DNA from: Histomonas meleagridis
Lineage: Eukaryota > Parabasalia > Tritrichomonadida > Dientamoebidae
Length of the DNA stretch: 64,000 bases
Reading direction: 5' to 3'
NCBI GenBank assembly: GCA_020186115.1
Contig: WSYJ01000033.1
Span: 124,001 to 188,000, forward strand
Each line of letters opens with the position of its first letter. Positions within the stretch are counted from its first letter, which is position 1. Below are positions 9,845-20,132 of the stretch, one piece after another. The position numbers and the translations under genes are program-made. Under the pieces are notes generated by a model. It was not told the origin of the DNA. It did no database searches and worked only from the letters and a program-made list of their open reading frames with translations.

Positions 9845-9914
9845 TCAGAATGACGATAGTTTTTTTCTGTGGAAAACATTTTCCCAATCATTCAATTTGT
9901 CTATCGTTTGCCCA
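9845..9914 (+). promoter_or_regulatory. Dispersed conserved element, copy B, upstream of the coiled-coil gene
   Basis: Matches 144-217 over about 70 bp. It begins CAGAATGACGATAG and ends TCTATCGTTTGCCCAC, so ACGATAG and CTATCGT form an inverted pair about 45 bp apart. It lies about 100 bp before the ATG at 10018. AAACGGC at 10002-10008 is nearer the start codon. Together they suggest an upstream element plus a Myb-like core promoter. The rest of 9689-10017 holds nothing I can name. Confidence 0.5.
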
Positions 9915-10017
9915 CGGATTTTTGATAACACCAAATTTACTTGAATATCATTGACAAAGTCTGTCTAATATTTTGGCGCCGTTTGAAAAAAAAAAAATTA
10001 TAAACGGCAGTCAACAC

Positions 10018-11181
10018 ATGGAAGGAGAAAACGAGCCAATACCTGATGATCAAATTCTTTCTCTTCAAACAGAGCTAGATACTGAAAAGAAATTAAACTT
10101 GATGAAAGATGAAAAAATTCAGGAATACCAGCAACAAATTCAAAACTTGAAAGAACAAATCCAACAGTTATCAACAAGTCCAATACAAGAAGTTGCTGAA
10201 ATAGAATCTCCCTTATTTATGTTCTATGATAATATATTAAATGAAACAGAAAAGGAAAATATTGAGCTAAAATCGAGATTGCTTAAATTATTATCTCAAA
10301 AACGCAATCTAAAAATAAAGCTTAAACAAACTCAAGTAAGATCTGTTCCCATGTCTCCTAAATCACCCTCAAGTCCAGAAGTCGAAATCAAAAATTTAAA
10401 TAACAAAATATTTTCACTTCAAAGCGATTTAGAATTTAACACAGAGCAGGTGGCGTTGCTTACAGAAATGAATCAGAAACTTCAAGAGAAGTATGATGCA
10501 TCAAAAGTGCAAATCAAACAACTTAAGCAAGAAGCTAAATCAAAATTTGAAATCCTTCATACAAAGCTACAAGAAGCCAGAAACAAAGAACCTCAACCAC
10601 AAATTCAAGAACCCACAGAAAATGATGCCAAAGAATCTCAAGCCAATCTCGAAATAATTGATAACCTTAATAAGGAAATTGAAGACCTCAAAGCGCAAAA
10701 TCAACAAACAGAATCAATGAATAAAGAATTACAAAGTACAATTGAAGAACTACAGAATTCTTTACAAGAACTTCAAAATGGTCAATTTAATTTCATTTCT
10801 TCTCTTGGAAACATACTTGGATGTAACTCACTACAAGAAATTGTTTCCAAAGTGCAAACACTTATACAAGTACCAAGAACACAACAATATGATGAATTAA
10901 TTGATTCATTAAAACAAATATACACAAATTTATCACCAAATATGTTAAAGCTTCCACATGATTCAGAGTTAAGACAATTGTTCGCAGCATTATGCAATAT
11001 GCTTAATGCAGCAATAGATCCAAAGGCTTCTAAAAGTATGTTAATCCCTTATATTAAATCAGTTGTTGTTCAGGCAAGAGTTTTTATGCCAGGAAATAAT
11101 CATCAGAACGCTTTTGATGAAAATGTTTTTGTTAGAAATGAGCCTACCATTGAACAACCAAGTGCTAAATCTTTTAAATAA
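10018..11181 (+). CDS. Long coiled-coil protein
   Basis: 387 residues starting at the first in-frame ATG (10018); the frame stays open upstream only to a TTG. Residues ~10-265 are predicted coiled coil: heptads rich in Leu, Gln, Glu and Lys (EKIQEYQQQIQNLKEQIQQL and others) with a short SP-rich break (SPKSPSSPEVEI) near 120. The C-terminal ~120 residues are more globular (LGNILGCNSLQEIVSKVQTL; LRQLFAALCNMLNAAI). No GRIP, FERM or kinesin signature is visible. It could be a cytoskeletal or Golgi tether, but the sequence does not decide this. Confidence 0.7.
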   Translation: MEGENEPIPDDQILSLQTELDTEKKLNLMKDEKIQEYQQQIQNLKEQIQQLSTSPIQEVAEIESPLFMFYDNILNETEKENIELKSRLLKLLSQKRNLKIKLKQTQVRSVPMSPKSPSSPEVEIKNLNNKIFSLQSDLEFNTEQVALLTEMNQKLQEKYDASKVQIKQLKQEAKSKFEILHTKLQEARNKEPQPQIQEPTENDAKESQANLEIIDNLNKEIEDLKAQNQQTESMNKELQSTIEELQNSLQELQNGQFNFISSLGNILGCNSLQEIVSKVQTLIQVPRTQQYDELIDSLKQIYTNLSPNMLKLPHDSELRQLFAALCNMLNAAIDPKASKSMLIPYIKSVVVQARVFMPGNNHQNAFDENVFVRNEPTIEQPSAKSFK

Positions 11182-11454
11182 AATTTATCAATAATAAAAT
11201 CTAATCAATATGATTTTAATAAAGGCTTTAATTAGGTATATTAGTTTGTGTTAAATAATATTTATAGATGGCAATCAATATTTTTCTGAGAAATAATCTA
11301 TAAAAAAAATGTATAATATGTTTTTTAAAAATGATAAAAATTCTAAAAATAAATGTTTGTTGGATTTAATAATGGTGAAATCTCCAAGAATAACATCAGT
11401 AAAGTATAATATTGAACGATCATATGGACCACCCCAATATAATCGTTTTTTTAG

Positions 11455-14199
11455 ATGAAGTCTCCAATTCTTGACAAAATTATTGGAACAAATCCAATTC
11501 ATCCAAATAATTTTGATGTAAATTTTGCAAGAGATGCATGCGCTTTTGTTTCTCAATGTTATATATCAATTATAATTTGTGAAACACAAGAAAAAATTGA
11601 TATTGTTGTTGATGAAACATGTCGTGAAATTTCAGCAATATCATTTTCACAATCAGGAAGTTGTTTAGCTGTTGGTGAAAAAGGCACAGACTCTCGACTT
11701 TTTTTATTGAATTTTTCGCCAAACTTTGATCAATTAATATCCGAAAAAATAATTCCAACGAAAGAACGAGGCTTTTCTTGTCTCTCCTATAATTCTGAAA
11801 AAAACAAGCTTATATCAGTTGGAATTGATTCCAATCCATATTTAATAATTTGGGATCTTTCACTCCCACGACCCAAACCAATAGCATATTATCATCTCCG
11901 ATCTATTCCCAACAAAGTAGCAATGACATCTGATTGTAGTCTTGCCATTGCATCAGGTAATTCATATCTAAAAATTTTTCAAATTCCTCAAACCACTCAA
12001 TCAAATCCTATTTTATTACGTTCTCGTAATGCCAACATTGGTGCTTATCATAAATTCAATTTTCTTGATGCTTGTTTTAGCACAACAACACCATTTTCAC
12101 TCTATACGCTCACTAATGATGGAACTCTTTGTTATTTTGAGTCAACGATTAACTCATTTGACTCTAAAACACCTTTAATCTTAACACCAATTAAACTTAA
12201 TCGAGGCGAAACAACAGCGCTTGGCTTCGATGGTGAAATTATTTTATGCGGTACTTCACAAGGAATTTTATTCGTACTCAAAAAAGAGGGAAACAAACAC
12301 AAAGTCATAGGGAAGTTCACCGACGTAAACTCAGAGATTAAAGCCGTCGGCGTGACATTGAAATATGTTATCTGCTCATATGAAGATGGCCATTTGTTGA
12401 TTTGGAAAAAAGATTTCTCATCAAATCGTTCGCCTGTACTTACTTTATCGAACCATAGAGGACCAATTAACAAAATATTTATTGTTCCAAGTACTAATAA
12501 TGTGATTACTTGTGGTAGTGATGGTACTGTTAGAATGTGGGAATTACAAAGAAAGGCTGAATTAATATCAAAGAGTTCACAATCTTTAATATCATGTTTG
12601 AAAATACAGAATCAACAGAAAGATTACATCAACCAGATTTGTGGTATAAGATGTTGTACTGTTTGTAATAATTTTGTTGTTGTTGGAGATAACGACGGAT
12701 ATTTACATGTGATTTCGATTGATAACTTCGTTTTACTAAAGTCATTTATGGATAGCAATGATTCTGTGATGGACATTGCTGTTAATTCAAATGTTCTAGT
12801 TACTGCTGGTGGCGATGGAGTACTTCATTTTTATGATGTTGACTTCGACTTGCTCAAGTTTACATTAGTTCAAAAAGTCAAAATTTCAGATAAACCGCTT
12901 TTATCTGTCATTTTTGCGGGCGAACGTTTAGTTGCTGCTTCATCGCTTAATGGAATCAAATTCATTAAAACAGATTCATTTAATGTAATTGCATCAGATG
13001 AAAATCACTCTATCCTTCACCTTAGTTATCTAGATCGACCACAACTTATTGTAGCATGTTGTATTGATCAAAATCTCACATTATATTGTACATCAACGTA
13101 CAAAATCTTTAGGCAATTCAACATCTCTCATACAGATTATCCAGTTTGTTGTGCTATTCATCCAAGCTGTTTAGTTATCGCAGTTGCGATGAGTAATGGA
13201 AATGTATTATTACTTGATACAATTTCTGGCGAAACAGTTCTTCACTTTTCGCATTCTTGTGGAGTAGTTACATCTATAGCTTTTCATGAAGGCGATCTTT
13301 TACTTTCCACATTTACGGGATGTTTAATCAGATGGAATATGCCAACAGAACTTCGAAATGAACTTGAAAAACGACCAATGAATCCGAATCCATTATCACT
13401 TCTAACACTAGAAGAATTTGACAACAAACAAAACAAAGATGAATCAGTTCGACTTTCGTGCAGCTACATCAGGGCAAGTGGAGAAACAATATCAAAGTTC
13501 GACAATCAAGAATATCAAGTCGAAATTGACTCAGAACAAAAAGATGAGAACGCTAATTATGAAGAAGAAGATTCTGAACAAAAATTACCTATTGAAAACG
13601 AAACTAGAGATAACGAAGGCGATACAATTGATAAAGTTATCATAAGTTCGCTAACGAAAAGTAAAAATAATCAAATATCAGAAACCGATGAAATATTCGA
13701 TATTCGATTACCTCCAATGCCACCTGCAAAATCACCTAAGAAGTCACCAAAGGTCGAAGTGAAAGAAGAAAACATTGACATTGAAGATGAAACTCAAATA
13801 CGTTCGTTATCTGATGATGACATATCAGAAAAATTGTTAATAAATCAATCACTGTTGGATGAAATACCTGACAGAGATGAAGAAGAAGAAGAAAAAATTG
13901 TAGAAGAAGAACTTTCTGAAAAAATGATGAAATGTGCAAATAATTTGAAATCAATGTTTAGTCAAGCAAATGAATTTCTTTCACAGAAACTTGATACTGA
14001 AGATGAAATAGAGAGTCAGAAAAAGCTTAAATCATTAATGGAAACCTTTGATGAAGAATCAAAAGGTTATATTGAAAGAAAAGAGAAAATTAAAAAGATG
14101 AAAGAGTACACTAACGAGATGAAGAAGAATGCTGTTGCGTTAGAAGAGAACCTTAAGAGGTTAAAATCCTTAATTGATTTTGTTGATGGGAATTTCTAG
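11455..14199 (+). CDS. Large WD40 protein of the WDR62/MAPKBP1 type
   Basis: 914 residues. About residues 1-640 are WD40-like blades forming probably two propellers (ISAISFSQSGSCLAVGEKGTDSRLF; HRGPINKIF...GSDGTVRMW). The N-terminal order of statements, LDKIIGTN followed by an early CAFVSQCYISIII strand and then a 'sensitive to spontaneous change' blade (LISVGIDSNPYLIIWD), resembles WDR62 and MAPKBP1, which are spindle-pole and JNK-scaffold proteins. Residues ~680-830 are acidic and SP-rich; ~835-910 are a charged coiled coil, which fits the C-terminal coiled coil of that family. A short upstream ORF (MVKSPRITSV..., 11372-11458) lies in another frame and overlaps the start codon region. CFAP-type axonemal WD40 proteins are the main alternative. 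Confidence 0.65.
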   Translation: MKSPILDKIIGTNPIHPNNFDVNFARDACAFVSQCYISIIICETQEKIDIVVDETCREISAISFSQSGSCLAVGEKGTDSRLFLLNFSPNFDQLISEKIIPTKERGFSCLSYNSEKNKLISVGIDSNPYLIIWDLSLPRPKPIAYYHLRSIPNKVAMTSDCSLAIASGNSYLKIFQIPQTTQSNPILLRSRNANIGAYHKFNFLDACFSTTTPFSLYTLTNDGTLCYFESTINSFDSKTPLILTPIKLNRGETTALGFDGEIILCGTSQGILFVLKKEGNKHKVIGKFTDVNSEIKAVGVTLKYVICSYEDGHLLIWKKDFSSNRSPVLTLSNHRGPINKIFIVPSTNNVITCGSDGTVRMWELQRKAELISKSSQSLISCLKIQNQQKDYINQICGIRCCTVCNNFVVVGDNDGYLHVISIDNFVLLKSFMDSNDSVMDIAVNSNVLVTAGGDGVLHFYDVDFDLLKFTLVQKVKISDKPLLSVIFAGERLVAASSLNGIKFIKTDSFNVIASDENHSILHLSYLDRPQLIVACCIDQNLTLYCTSTYKIFRQFNISHTDYPVCCAIHPSCLVIAVAMSNGNVLLLDTISGETVLHFSHSCGVVTSIAFHEGDLLLSTFTGCLIRWNMPTELRNELEKRPMNPNPLSLLTLEEFDNKQNKDESVRLSCSYIRASGETISKFDNQEYQVEIDSEQKDENANYEEEDSEQKLPIENETRDNEGDTIDKVIISSLTKSKNNQISETDEIFDIRLPPMPPAKSPKKSPKVEVKEENIDIEDETQIRSLSDDDISEKLLINQSLLDEIPDRDEEEEEKIVEEELSEKMMKCANNLKSMFSQANEFLSQKLDTEDEIESQKKLKSLMETFDEESKGYIERKEKIKKMKEYTNEMKKNAVALEENLKRLKSLIDFVDGNF

Positions 14200-14313
14200 T
14201 TTGGTCATTCAACTTTTTGAATTGAACTTGCGGTTTTATCTTATGCAAAAGAAGAACTTTCTTTTGTTTTTTTATATATAGATAAATATTATTATGGTAT
14301 CTGATGTTTATTA

Positions 14314-14628
14314 CTATGTTGACTTTTCAAATGTTAACAGGTTTCTAACAGCAACGTCTTCATATGTTCCGTCAGGTAAGTATCGACGGATAATTAGTGG
14401 CGTAAGCTTCTTACGAAGCTCTACTTCAGCTATAAGAAGAGGGTCTTTTAAATCCCCTTCAACATCTGGGTCAACAGGTGCACCTTGTGATATCTGAAGT
14501 GCTCTTGTTCCAAGTACTCTGGCTTTCTCGTATTTCGTGAGATATGCCGTAGTTCTGTGTGGGTAAAGATTTTGATTTCTGCTTCCGTCTTGGGGATCAT
14601 TTTCATCCTGGTAATTCCCTGAAAGCAT
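14314..14628 (-). CDS. RPB6: RNA polymerase subunit RPB6 (shared by Pol I, II and III)
   Basis: 104 residues. The conserved core is almost diagnostic: [20 protein letters not shown] near residue 25, then [25 protein letters not shown] and [13 protein letters not shown], matching RPB6/omega family proteins. RPB6 is the eukaryotic counterpart of bacterial omega and helps assemble all three RNA polymerases. The acidic N-terminal extension seen in most eukaryotes is shortened here to about 24 residues. AAACGGC on the minus strand (14641-14647) lies about 12 bp upstream of the ATG. Another small shared subunit, RPB12, is encoded at 62219-62359. Confidence 0.93.
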   Translation of the reverse strand: MLSGNYQDENDPQDGSRNQNLYPHRTTAYLTKYEKARVLGTRALQISQGAPVDPDVEGDLKDPLLIAEVELRKKLTPLIIRRYLPDGTYEDVAVRNLLTFEKST

Positions 14629-14780
14629 AAATCAAGAATGGCCGTTTATTGCATTTCACTGAATATGTGAAAAAATTCACACAAAAACGTTATATAAATT
14701 CAATAGCTTATGAAAAATTGACACAATACATTTTATTTCCAAAAAGATTTCAATTTTTTAATTTAGATCTAGTCTCATTT

Positions 14781-15599
14781 TTATGGTCTACCATGAACAA
14801 GTTGAGAATAATAAACATTAGTGCTTACCACAGGATTGAAATATGAATAATGTGACAATGAATCAACTTGTAAGAATACACCACTTGACATTTTGACAAT
14901 TGTGGTAAAGTGCACTCCGTTAAAAGCAATCCAAATGCCTTCAGTTGGGTTTTTGAAGAAATTCCCAACTGCTTGCATTTCTTGATTATTTGAAACAAAA
15001 CCTACTCTTTGGGGTTTAGTTGCTCCTTTAATGACCATTCCAGAGTCTGTTTCGAAGCCATCGTTGTAAGAATCAAGGATTTCTCCTGATATCAACAATA
15101 ATACAAATGTTAAATTCGTATTACCATCATTTGTAATGAATGGTTCTCCCATTGAGAAATGATTAAGCCAAACAGGACCAACTAGTATTGCAATGGAGTA
15201 AATAAACAAAATTGTTGCATTTGATTCTGAAAGCCATTTGTTAGTATTGATATATTCAGCTGCCATTGATCTATCATTGGTTGCATACCATTCTACGCGG
15301 TGATTTGCATGGTCAACATTGGTGCAAATAACATAAGCATGTCTAATGTTATCCATAATTTCAAGAATTGCGTTTAACAGAAGAACACTATTTTCTATAT
15401 CTGTTCTATTTTTAGTGTATATATGAATATATGACTGAACTGCTGCAAAAAGACCACATGGACCTGATCGATTTTGATATAAAAGATTACTACTTGCTTT
15501 GAAGAAAAACGGTTGAACCCAATCCTCGGGGATTGGGCCTTCACAAACAGATTTCGAAATTCTGTCGAAAATTTTTCCTTCAGCAACAAAACGCCTCAT
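14781..15599 (-). CDS. MINDY-3/4-type deubiquitinase
   Basis: 272 residues. The catalytic-cysteine motif is RSGPCGLFAAVQSYI with Cys48, matching the QGGPCG(V/L)xAAVQ motif of MINDY-3/4 (FAM188) cysteine proteases that trim K48-linked ubiquitin chains. The catalytic His is probably His230 in NGVHFTTIV, followed by the FLQVDSLSH stretch. The family's middle block appears as GEILDSYNDGFETDSGM. The protein is short compared with human MINDY-3 (about 445 residues), as if reduced to the catalytic core. GACGGTT lies 13 bp upstream of the ATG. The 150-bp gap to RPB6 shows no gene. Confidence 0.8.
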   Translation of the reverse strand: MRRFVAEGKIFDRISKSVCEGPIPEDWVQPFFFKASSNLLYQNRSGPCGLFAAVQSYIHIYTKNRTDIENSVLLLNAILEIMDNIRHAYVICTNVDHANHRVEWYATNDRSMAAEYINTNKWLSESNATILFIYSIAILVGPVWLNHFSMGEPFITNDGNTNLTFVLLLISGEILDSYNDGFETDSGMVIKGATKPQRVGFVSNNQEMQAVGNFFKNPTEGIWIAFNGVHFTTIVKMSSGVFLQVDSLSHYSYFNPVVSTNVYYSQLVHGRP

Positions 15600-15720
15600 T
15601 TGAAGTTGGCAGGACGGTTATTAAACGAGGGCATAAATTCTAACGATAGGGAATTTAAACGTTTTTTTCAGCAAAAAGAACGATACATTTAAAAATATTT
15701 TATTCAAAAGAAAGTAAAAT

Positions 15721-17250
15721 TTACAGATTCGAAAAGATATTATTTTCTTCTTTGAAGTCATCTGCAAATGGGTCTTCGTCTATATTTTGAATATTTCCAC
15801 TTGCAGTATTGTTATTCATGGAAATATCTTTGTTGTTCAAATTAATTTCTTCCATATTACCTTCTTCATCTAAACTATTGTTCTTTTGCCTTTTAACAAG
15901 AAAAACAACAATTAACGTAATAACAATTAAAATTACTACAATTCCAACGCATACACCAATGATAATGATGGTTGTGTTATTTTTATTGTCTGTTTCATCA
16001 TTATTCTCATTTTGCTTTAATAATGTGAAAAAATCAGAATAATATGATAAATAAGCAGAATATTGGACAACAGTATATTCATAGTATATTAGTATTGTAT
16101 TAATCATTGCAAATGTAGAATTTACAAAAGATAATGTAACAGTGTTTGTGGTAACGTTACATAATGCAATTGTTTCTGTGATAAAAATTGAATGTGTTAT
16201 AATCATAGAATGGGATAATGTTATTTCAAAGTTAAAAGAACTTGTTAATGTATTTGATTTTGTGAATGAATTTGATCTAGTAAATTTGTTTGATTTAGAA
16301 AATGTATTAGATTTTGCAAATGTATTTGATTTAGAAAATGTGTTAGATTTTGCAAATGTGCTTTGAATTAGAAAATGTGTTACTTTGTGAATATGTATTT
16401 GATATTGTGAATGTGTTTGTTCCCCATGGAGCGCATTCATCAATCGTAGTTCCTTTTGTTACATTTAATCCACCAAATGTTTCTTCTTCATATAAATCTA
16501 ATGTCATCACTGTCGTTGCAGGAAACTATTAAAAAGCAGTGTTCCATAAGTTGGTTCCTTCTTACCATAAAATATATATACATTTAAGACTGGTACAAGA
16601 TCTAAATACTGAGTTACCTAAAGTTTGAACTTGGAGAAAACATTCAAACTGTTTCCATATTTGAATTTAAATATAAAGCAAAATCATTCAGAACAACCAC
16701 AGAATTTGGAATAACCATATATAAAATATTATAACATGAGCGAATACCAGAGGTTGCAATTGAAGTAATTGTAGGTGCAATCTCCAAAGTTTCATTTGGA
16801 AGTCCTGCTGGATATGAAATTAATTGTGTAATATTTTTATCATAAAGAATTCCATCGCCATTTAAATTAGAGAAATATTCATTATCTTTGGAAACATTGA
16901 TAAACAAAAGACGTGTACAACCAATGAATGGCCTCCAACCAATTGTTGTTACAGATTTTGGGATTGTAATGTTTCTTAATGATGTACAATCTTCAAACAT
17001 TCATCTTCCCAACGTGGCTACGTTTTCTCCTATGATCACAATTTCTAAGCTGCTGCATTCAGAAAAAGATGCTTCATCTATTGAAGTTACTGAGTATGGA
17101 ATAATAATTTCTTTTATACTAGAACAATATATATATACCCTATCTCCAATTTCTAATATATTTTTACCAAAATTAACAGTTCGCAATTTCTTACATGAAT
17201 AGAATGAATAACCTCTCAATTAACACTTTGATAAATGGGTACATTTCCAG
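15721..17250 (-). pseudogene. BspA-like leucine-rich surface protein, C-terminal part (broken)
   Basis: Reading the minus strand from 17250: leucine-rich units of exactly 23 residues (LRTVNFGKNILEIGDRVYIY, IKEIIIPYSVTSIDEASFSE), an in-frame TGA at 17001-17003 that occupies one position of an otherwise perfect 23-residue unit, then more repeats to 16644. Remnants in other frames continue the protein (LDLYEEETFGG, TIDECAPWGTNTF) into the open frame at 16443-15721: Ser/Thr/Asn/Lys repeats (AKSNTFSKSNTF), the juxtamembrane block QYSAYLSYYSDFFT, one membrane segment (IIIIGVCVGIVVILIVITLI) and a short acidic tail with DPFADDF. Trichomonad BspA-like proteins are surface proteins with this order. At least one nonsense change and two or three frameshifts make it a pseudogene. 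Its 5' end lies beyond the inserted element at 19975-20132. Confidence 0.8.
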
Positions 17251-17291
17251 AGCACACGGTGCTCATAAACAAATAGCACCCTCTTTGAAAA
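17251..17291 (+). repeat. Left terminal inverted repeat of the MULE
   Basis: Begins AGCACACGGTGCT and ends AGCACCCTCTTTGAAAA. The reverse complement of 19934-19974 has the same 13 + 11 + 17 nt layout, AGCACCGTGTGCT, an 11-nt middle that differs, then AGCACCCTCTTTCAAAA. The outer 13 bases are themselves nearly palindromic. Confidence 0.85.
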
Positions 17292-17415
17292 AGTATCAGT
17301 ACTGATATAAACGTATTTATGTAAAGCTAACACGATAACAAAATTATTATATAAAATAAAAACAATACAAATAAAATTAAGCAAAACAAATTTATTCAAT
17401 TGGAAAGAGTTCACC

Positions 17416-19799
17416 CTATCGAATAGCTTCTAACCATGCTTCTTTAGCTTTGCATTTTTTATAATTATGCCCGATTTGATTACATATTGAACAATGCTTT
17501 AATCCAAAGATTGAGCCACCTTCTTGAACAAATTTAAGTACTTCACCTCTTCTGGGGCATCTTTTTGTATTATGCGGCTTTGAACAGATGAGACATTGAC
17601 GTGGATTAACTTTTTTCGTATTTCTATTAATTTTACCTCTTCCGGCTCTAATTCCTATTTCATCAGTAGCAATCTGTTCTATTGATTCATTATTTAGTTC
17701 TTTTTCTAGAGAATCTAAAGAAGCCATAGCTTTTTCGAATTTATCCTGACTTCTACTTGCCAATTCATATAATGGTGTTCCCTTTGCCCGAAGTAAAACA
17801 AATCCTTCTTGAGGACTTAAATGTGTGATTCCATAAGTAATTTTTTCGAAAGATTTTGAACCTTCATGATGATAAATAAAGTTTTGCTGATTTAGTACCC
17901 ATCTGTTCGCTATTTTAATATTATCTATTACGCTTAAATTATTCATTTCTAGAACATTAATTATATGTGAACATGGGATACCAACTTGTAATTGTTTATT
18001 GCAATTACAGATTAAATCATGGACCTCAAATATCTCAGAATATTTTTCTCCATTTTTTAATGTGTATTCTTCATTAAATATATAATCATCACAAAGAAGC
18101 ATTCCTTTTAATGTTTTGGCCTTTTTCCATGACCCTGCGATCGCTTCTGCAATTGCTTCAGAAACATTTAATTTTGACATAATTGTAATTACATTTGATT
18201 CTTTTAATTTATGTGGTTTTACTCCTTTAATATACTTCCTTTCATTAAATGATTGTTGATGACTTTCAGTAATAAATAAACGAACTTCTATTTTACTTAA
18301 TTTTCTATCTGGTAATATGTTTTTTAGTTGACTATTTGATGACTCTGCAATTGAACTAGTATTATAGCCGCAAGTAAAACTATTAATGAGACTTTTGCAT
18401 ATTGAATTCAACTTTTTTGATACATTATCTTCTAAATATTTAGAAATTTGAGAAATTGATTTTAATTCTTCAAAAATTGATAGTGCAATAGATTTGTTTC
18501 TTGTCATTCCCATATATCGAAATTTATTTATTAAATAAGACTTTTGGTCATCAGGGAAATTATGTGAATTCGAATATTAAATAAAGTGGACATTTTATGC
18601 CAAAAACAAATAACACGCTGTATTTTATTGATCTTTTCTTTTAACTCATTATCATCTTACTTTTGTATTAAAGTAAATGCTCCATCAAGACCAACATCAT
18701 CATCAGAACAAATTGTTTGTAAAATTCCTGCACTTGGAAGTTCAGTGCATATTAATTTTAATATCCAATAAAAAATTTCGGCCTTTAACGAATATGTGAA
18801 AATTATACCTGCACTTCTAATTTCTCTCTCAGGTCCAATGACTGTTAGAGGAATAATAGACCAATTTGTTGTCAAACTGGCAAATGTTGGATCAATTGCA
18901 AGAAAATCAGAATATAAAGATAAGTTTTGGGATTCATATTTAGTGAAAGTTGCTACTGCTTTACTATGAATAATATTTTCATCATCTACATTCTGAAGTA
19001 CAAATGTTTGTCCTTCAATTGAATTCAAATAATCAATTAATTTCTGAGTTTTCAAATATTTATAATGACATTTTAATTTATTATTTTTAGAATAAATACT
19101 ATTAATTTGTTCTCGAGACAATGTAACCCCATATTGAATAGAAATTAATTGTTAAACTTTATTTGGTTTAATCCCAATATCTAGCATATTGCATATTGAT
19201 TTTTGGATTTTATCATCTAATGCTAAATGAGCATATATAAATGGATTAAGATAATGATTGTGATGTAAATTGAAACTTGTAACATTGTATTTTCTTTTAT
19301 TATCAATTATATATGAGCCAATTCTTATTTTAAACTCGCATTCACTATTTAAATCATCATTTTTTCCATAATGTGTATGCTGATTGCAAAATAATGTTAA
19401 TCGTTCTTCTTTAATTGATCTTTTTTGAACTAACTTAAAACCTTCTTCACAAGCTCTATTAAATAATATTTCAACAATACCCGACATTGTATCATCAATT
19501 AAAATTTGTGAATTATTTGGGTTAAAAAACGAATTTATTTTTGAAATAAGGTGAATATCTGCTTCTTCTTTAGTAATAATTTTCACACTCTTCACCTCAA
19601 CATAAATTTCCTTCAATTGTTGATTGAATTTAACAATTCCATCAACTTCAACATAGTCTTCTATGTTAATTTCTATATCAACTAGTTTGTCATACGAACA
19701 GAGGATGCATTTCGGAAAATCATTTGAATTGGAATCATATTCTTGTAATCTGAATTTATTCTTCGTTACGTTGCTAATCCTAACAATAACACCACGCAT
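17416..19799 (-). pseudogene. MULE transposase, broken
   Basis: Three blocks in order. 19799-19152: an N-terminal domain with a WRKY-GCM1/FAR1-like Cys/His pattern (LFCNQH..., SECEFKI, FNLHHNHYL). 19121-18657: the DDE core with first Asp in LAIDPTF and second Asp in CSDDDVGLDGAF, followed, past a stop, by the conserved VICFWHKM. 18513-17416: AESSNSQLK, which resembles the T-N-x-x-E-S-x-N motif, a SWIM zinc finger (CNCNKQLQVGIPCSHI) and two CCHC knuckles (CLICSKPHNTKRC and CSICNQIGHNYKKC). In-frame TAA codons at 19150-19152 and 18655-18657 and a frameshift near 18565 inactivate it. The first two blocks are in the same frame, so the stop there is a point change. Confidence 0.85.
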
Positions 19800-19933
19800 T
19801 TTGATTTCAGTGTTAATATTTGATGCCTTGATGCTAGATATTCAGTTAATTTCCATTTCTAAAAAAATAATCGAAAATATCAGTCATAGTTTTGAGGTTT
19901 TTGATAATATTCAAATTATATGTTTTATTTCAA

Positions 19934-19974
19934 TTTTGAAAGAGGGTGCTTGTTTCTGTCAAGCACACGGTGCT
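19934..19974 (-). repeat. Right terminal inverted repeat of the MULE
   Basis: Inverted partner of 17251-17291 with identical total length. The inner 17 bases match at 16 positions; the outer 13 differ in the central bases only. Confidence 0.85.
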
Positions 19975-20132
19975 GCAAACAATTTCTCTTGATAAATAGT
20001 TGTAAATGAAATACTTTGATCACATTTGTAATTTCGAATTGAATTTATATGATATGAACTTCGCTCTTCATTTAATTTACATTCATGACAAAAGCATAAA
20101 CCAAGTATGATAAAATACAAGCTTTTTACCAT
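19975..20132 (-). pseudogene. BspA-like surface gene, N-terminal fragment with signal peptide
   Basis: The minus-strand frame starting at the ATG at 20132 reads MVKSLYFIILGLCF, a typical signal peptide, then a polar Cys-containing region (HECKLNEERSS, YKCDQSISFTTIYQEKLFA) and runs straight into the right end of the transposon. The order signal peptide, Cys-rich leader and then repeat 'SISFTTIYQEKLF' fits the start of BspA-like trichomonad proteins, so this is taken as the 5' end of the gene continued at 17250-15721. That the two parts were one gene is inference from position, strand and family order. Confidence 0.6.

Larger units (their letters stand above)
17251..19974 (-). mobile_element. 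Degenerate Mutator-like (MULE) DNA transposon
   Basis: A 2724-bp element bounded by 41-bp imperfect terminal inverted repeats. It carries, on the minus strand, the three parts of a MULE transposase: an N-terminal zinc-binding region, the DDE core and a SWIM plus zinc-knuckle C-terminus. It separates the signal-peptide end (19975-20132) from the repeat part (15721-17250) of a BspA-like gene, so it inserted into that gene. No clean 8-10-bp target-site duplication is visible, which fits an old, decayed insertion. Confidence 0.85.

Noticed and set aside
11372-11458. Short upstream frame MVKSPRITSV before the WD40 gene as its true N-terminus
   Set aside because: It is in another frame and stops before the gene; the family-like N-terminus (LDKIIGTN...) starts properly at 11455. 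A regulatory upstream ORF remains possible.
17251-19974. Two separate active transposase genes
   Set aside because: The three open blocks form one MULE protein in order, interrupted by stops and a frameshift; the element is not intact.
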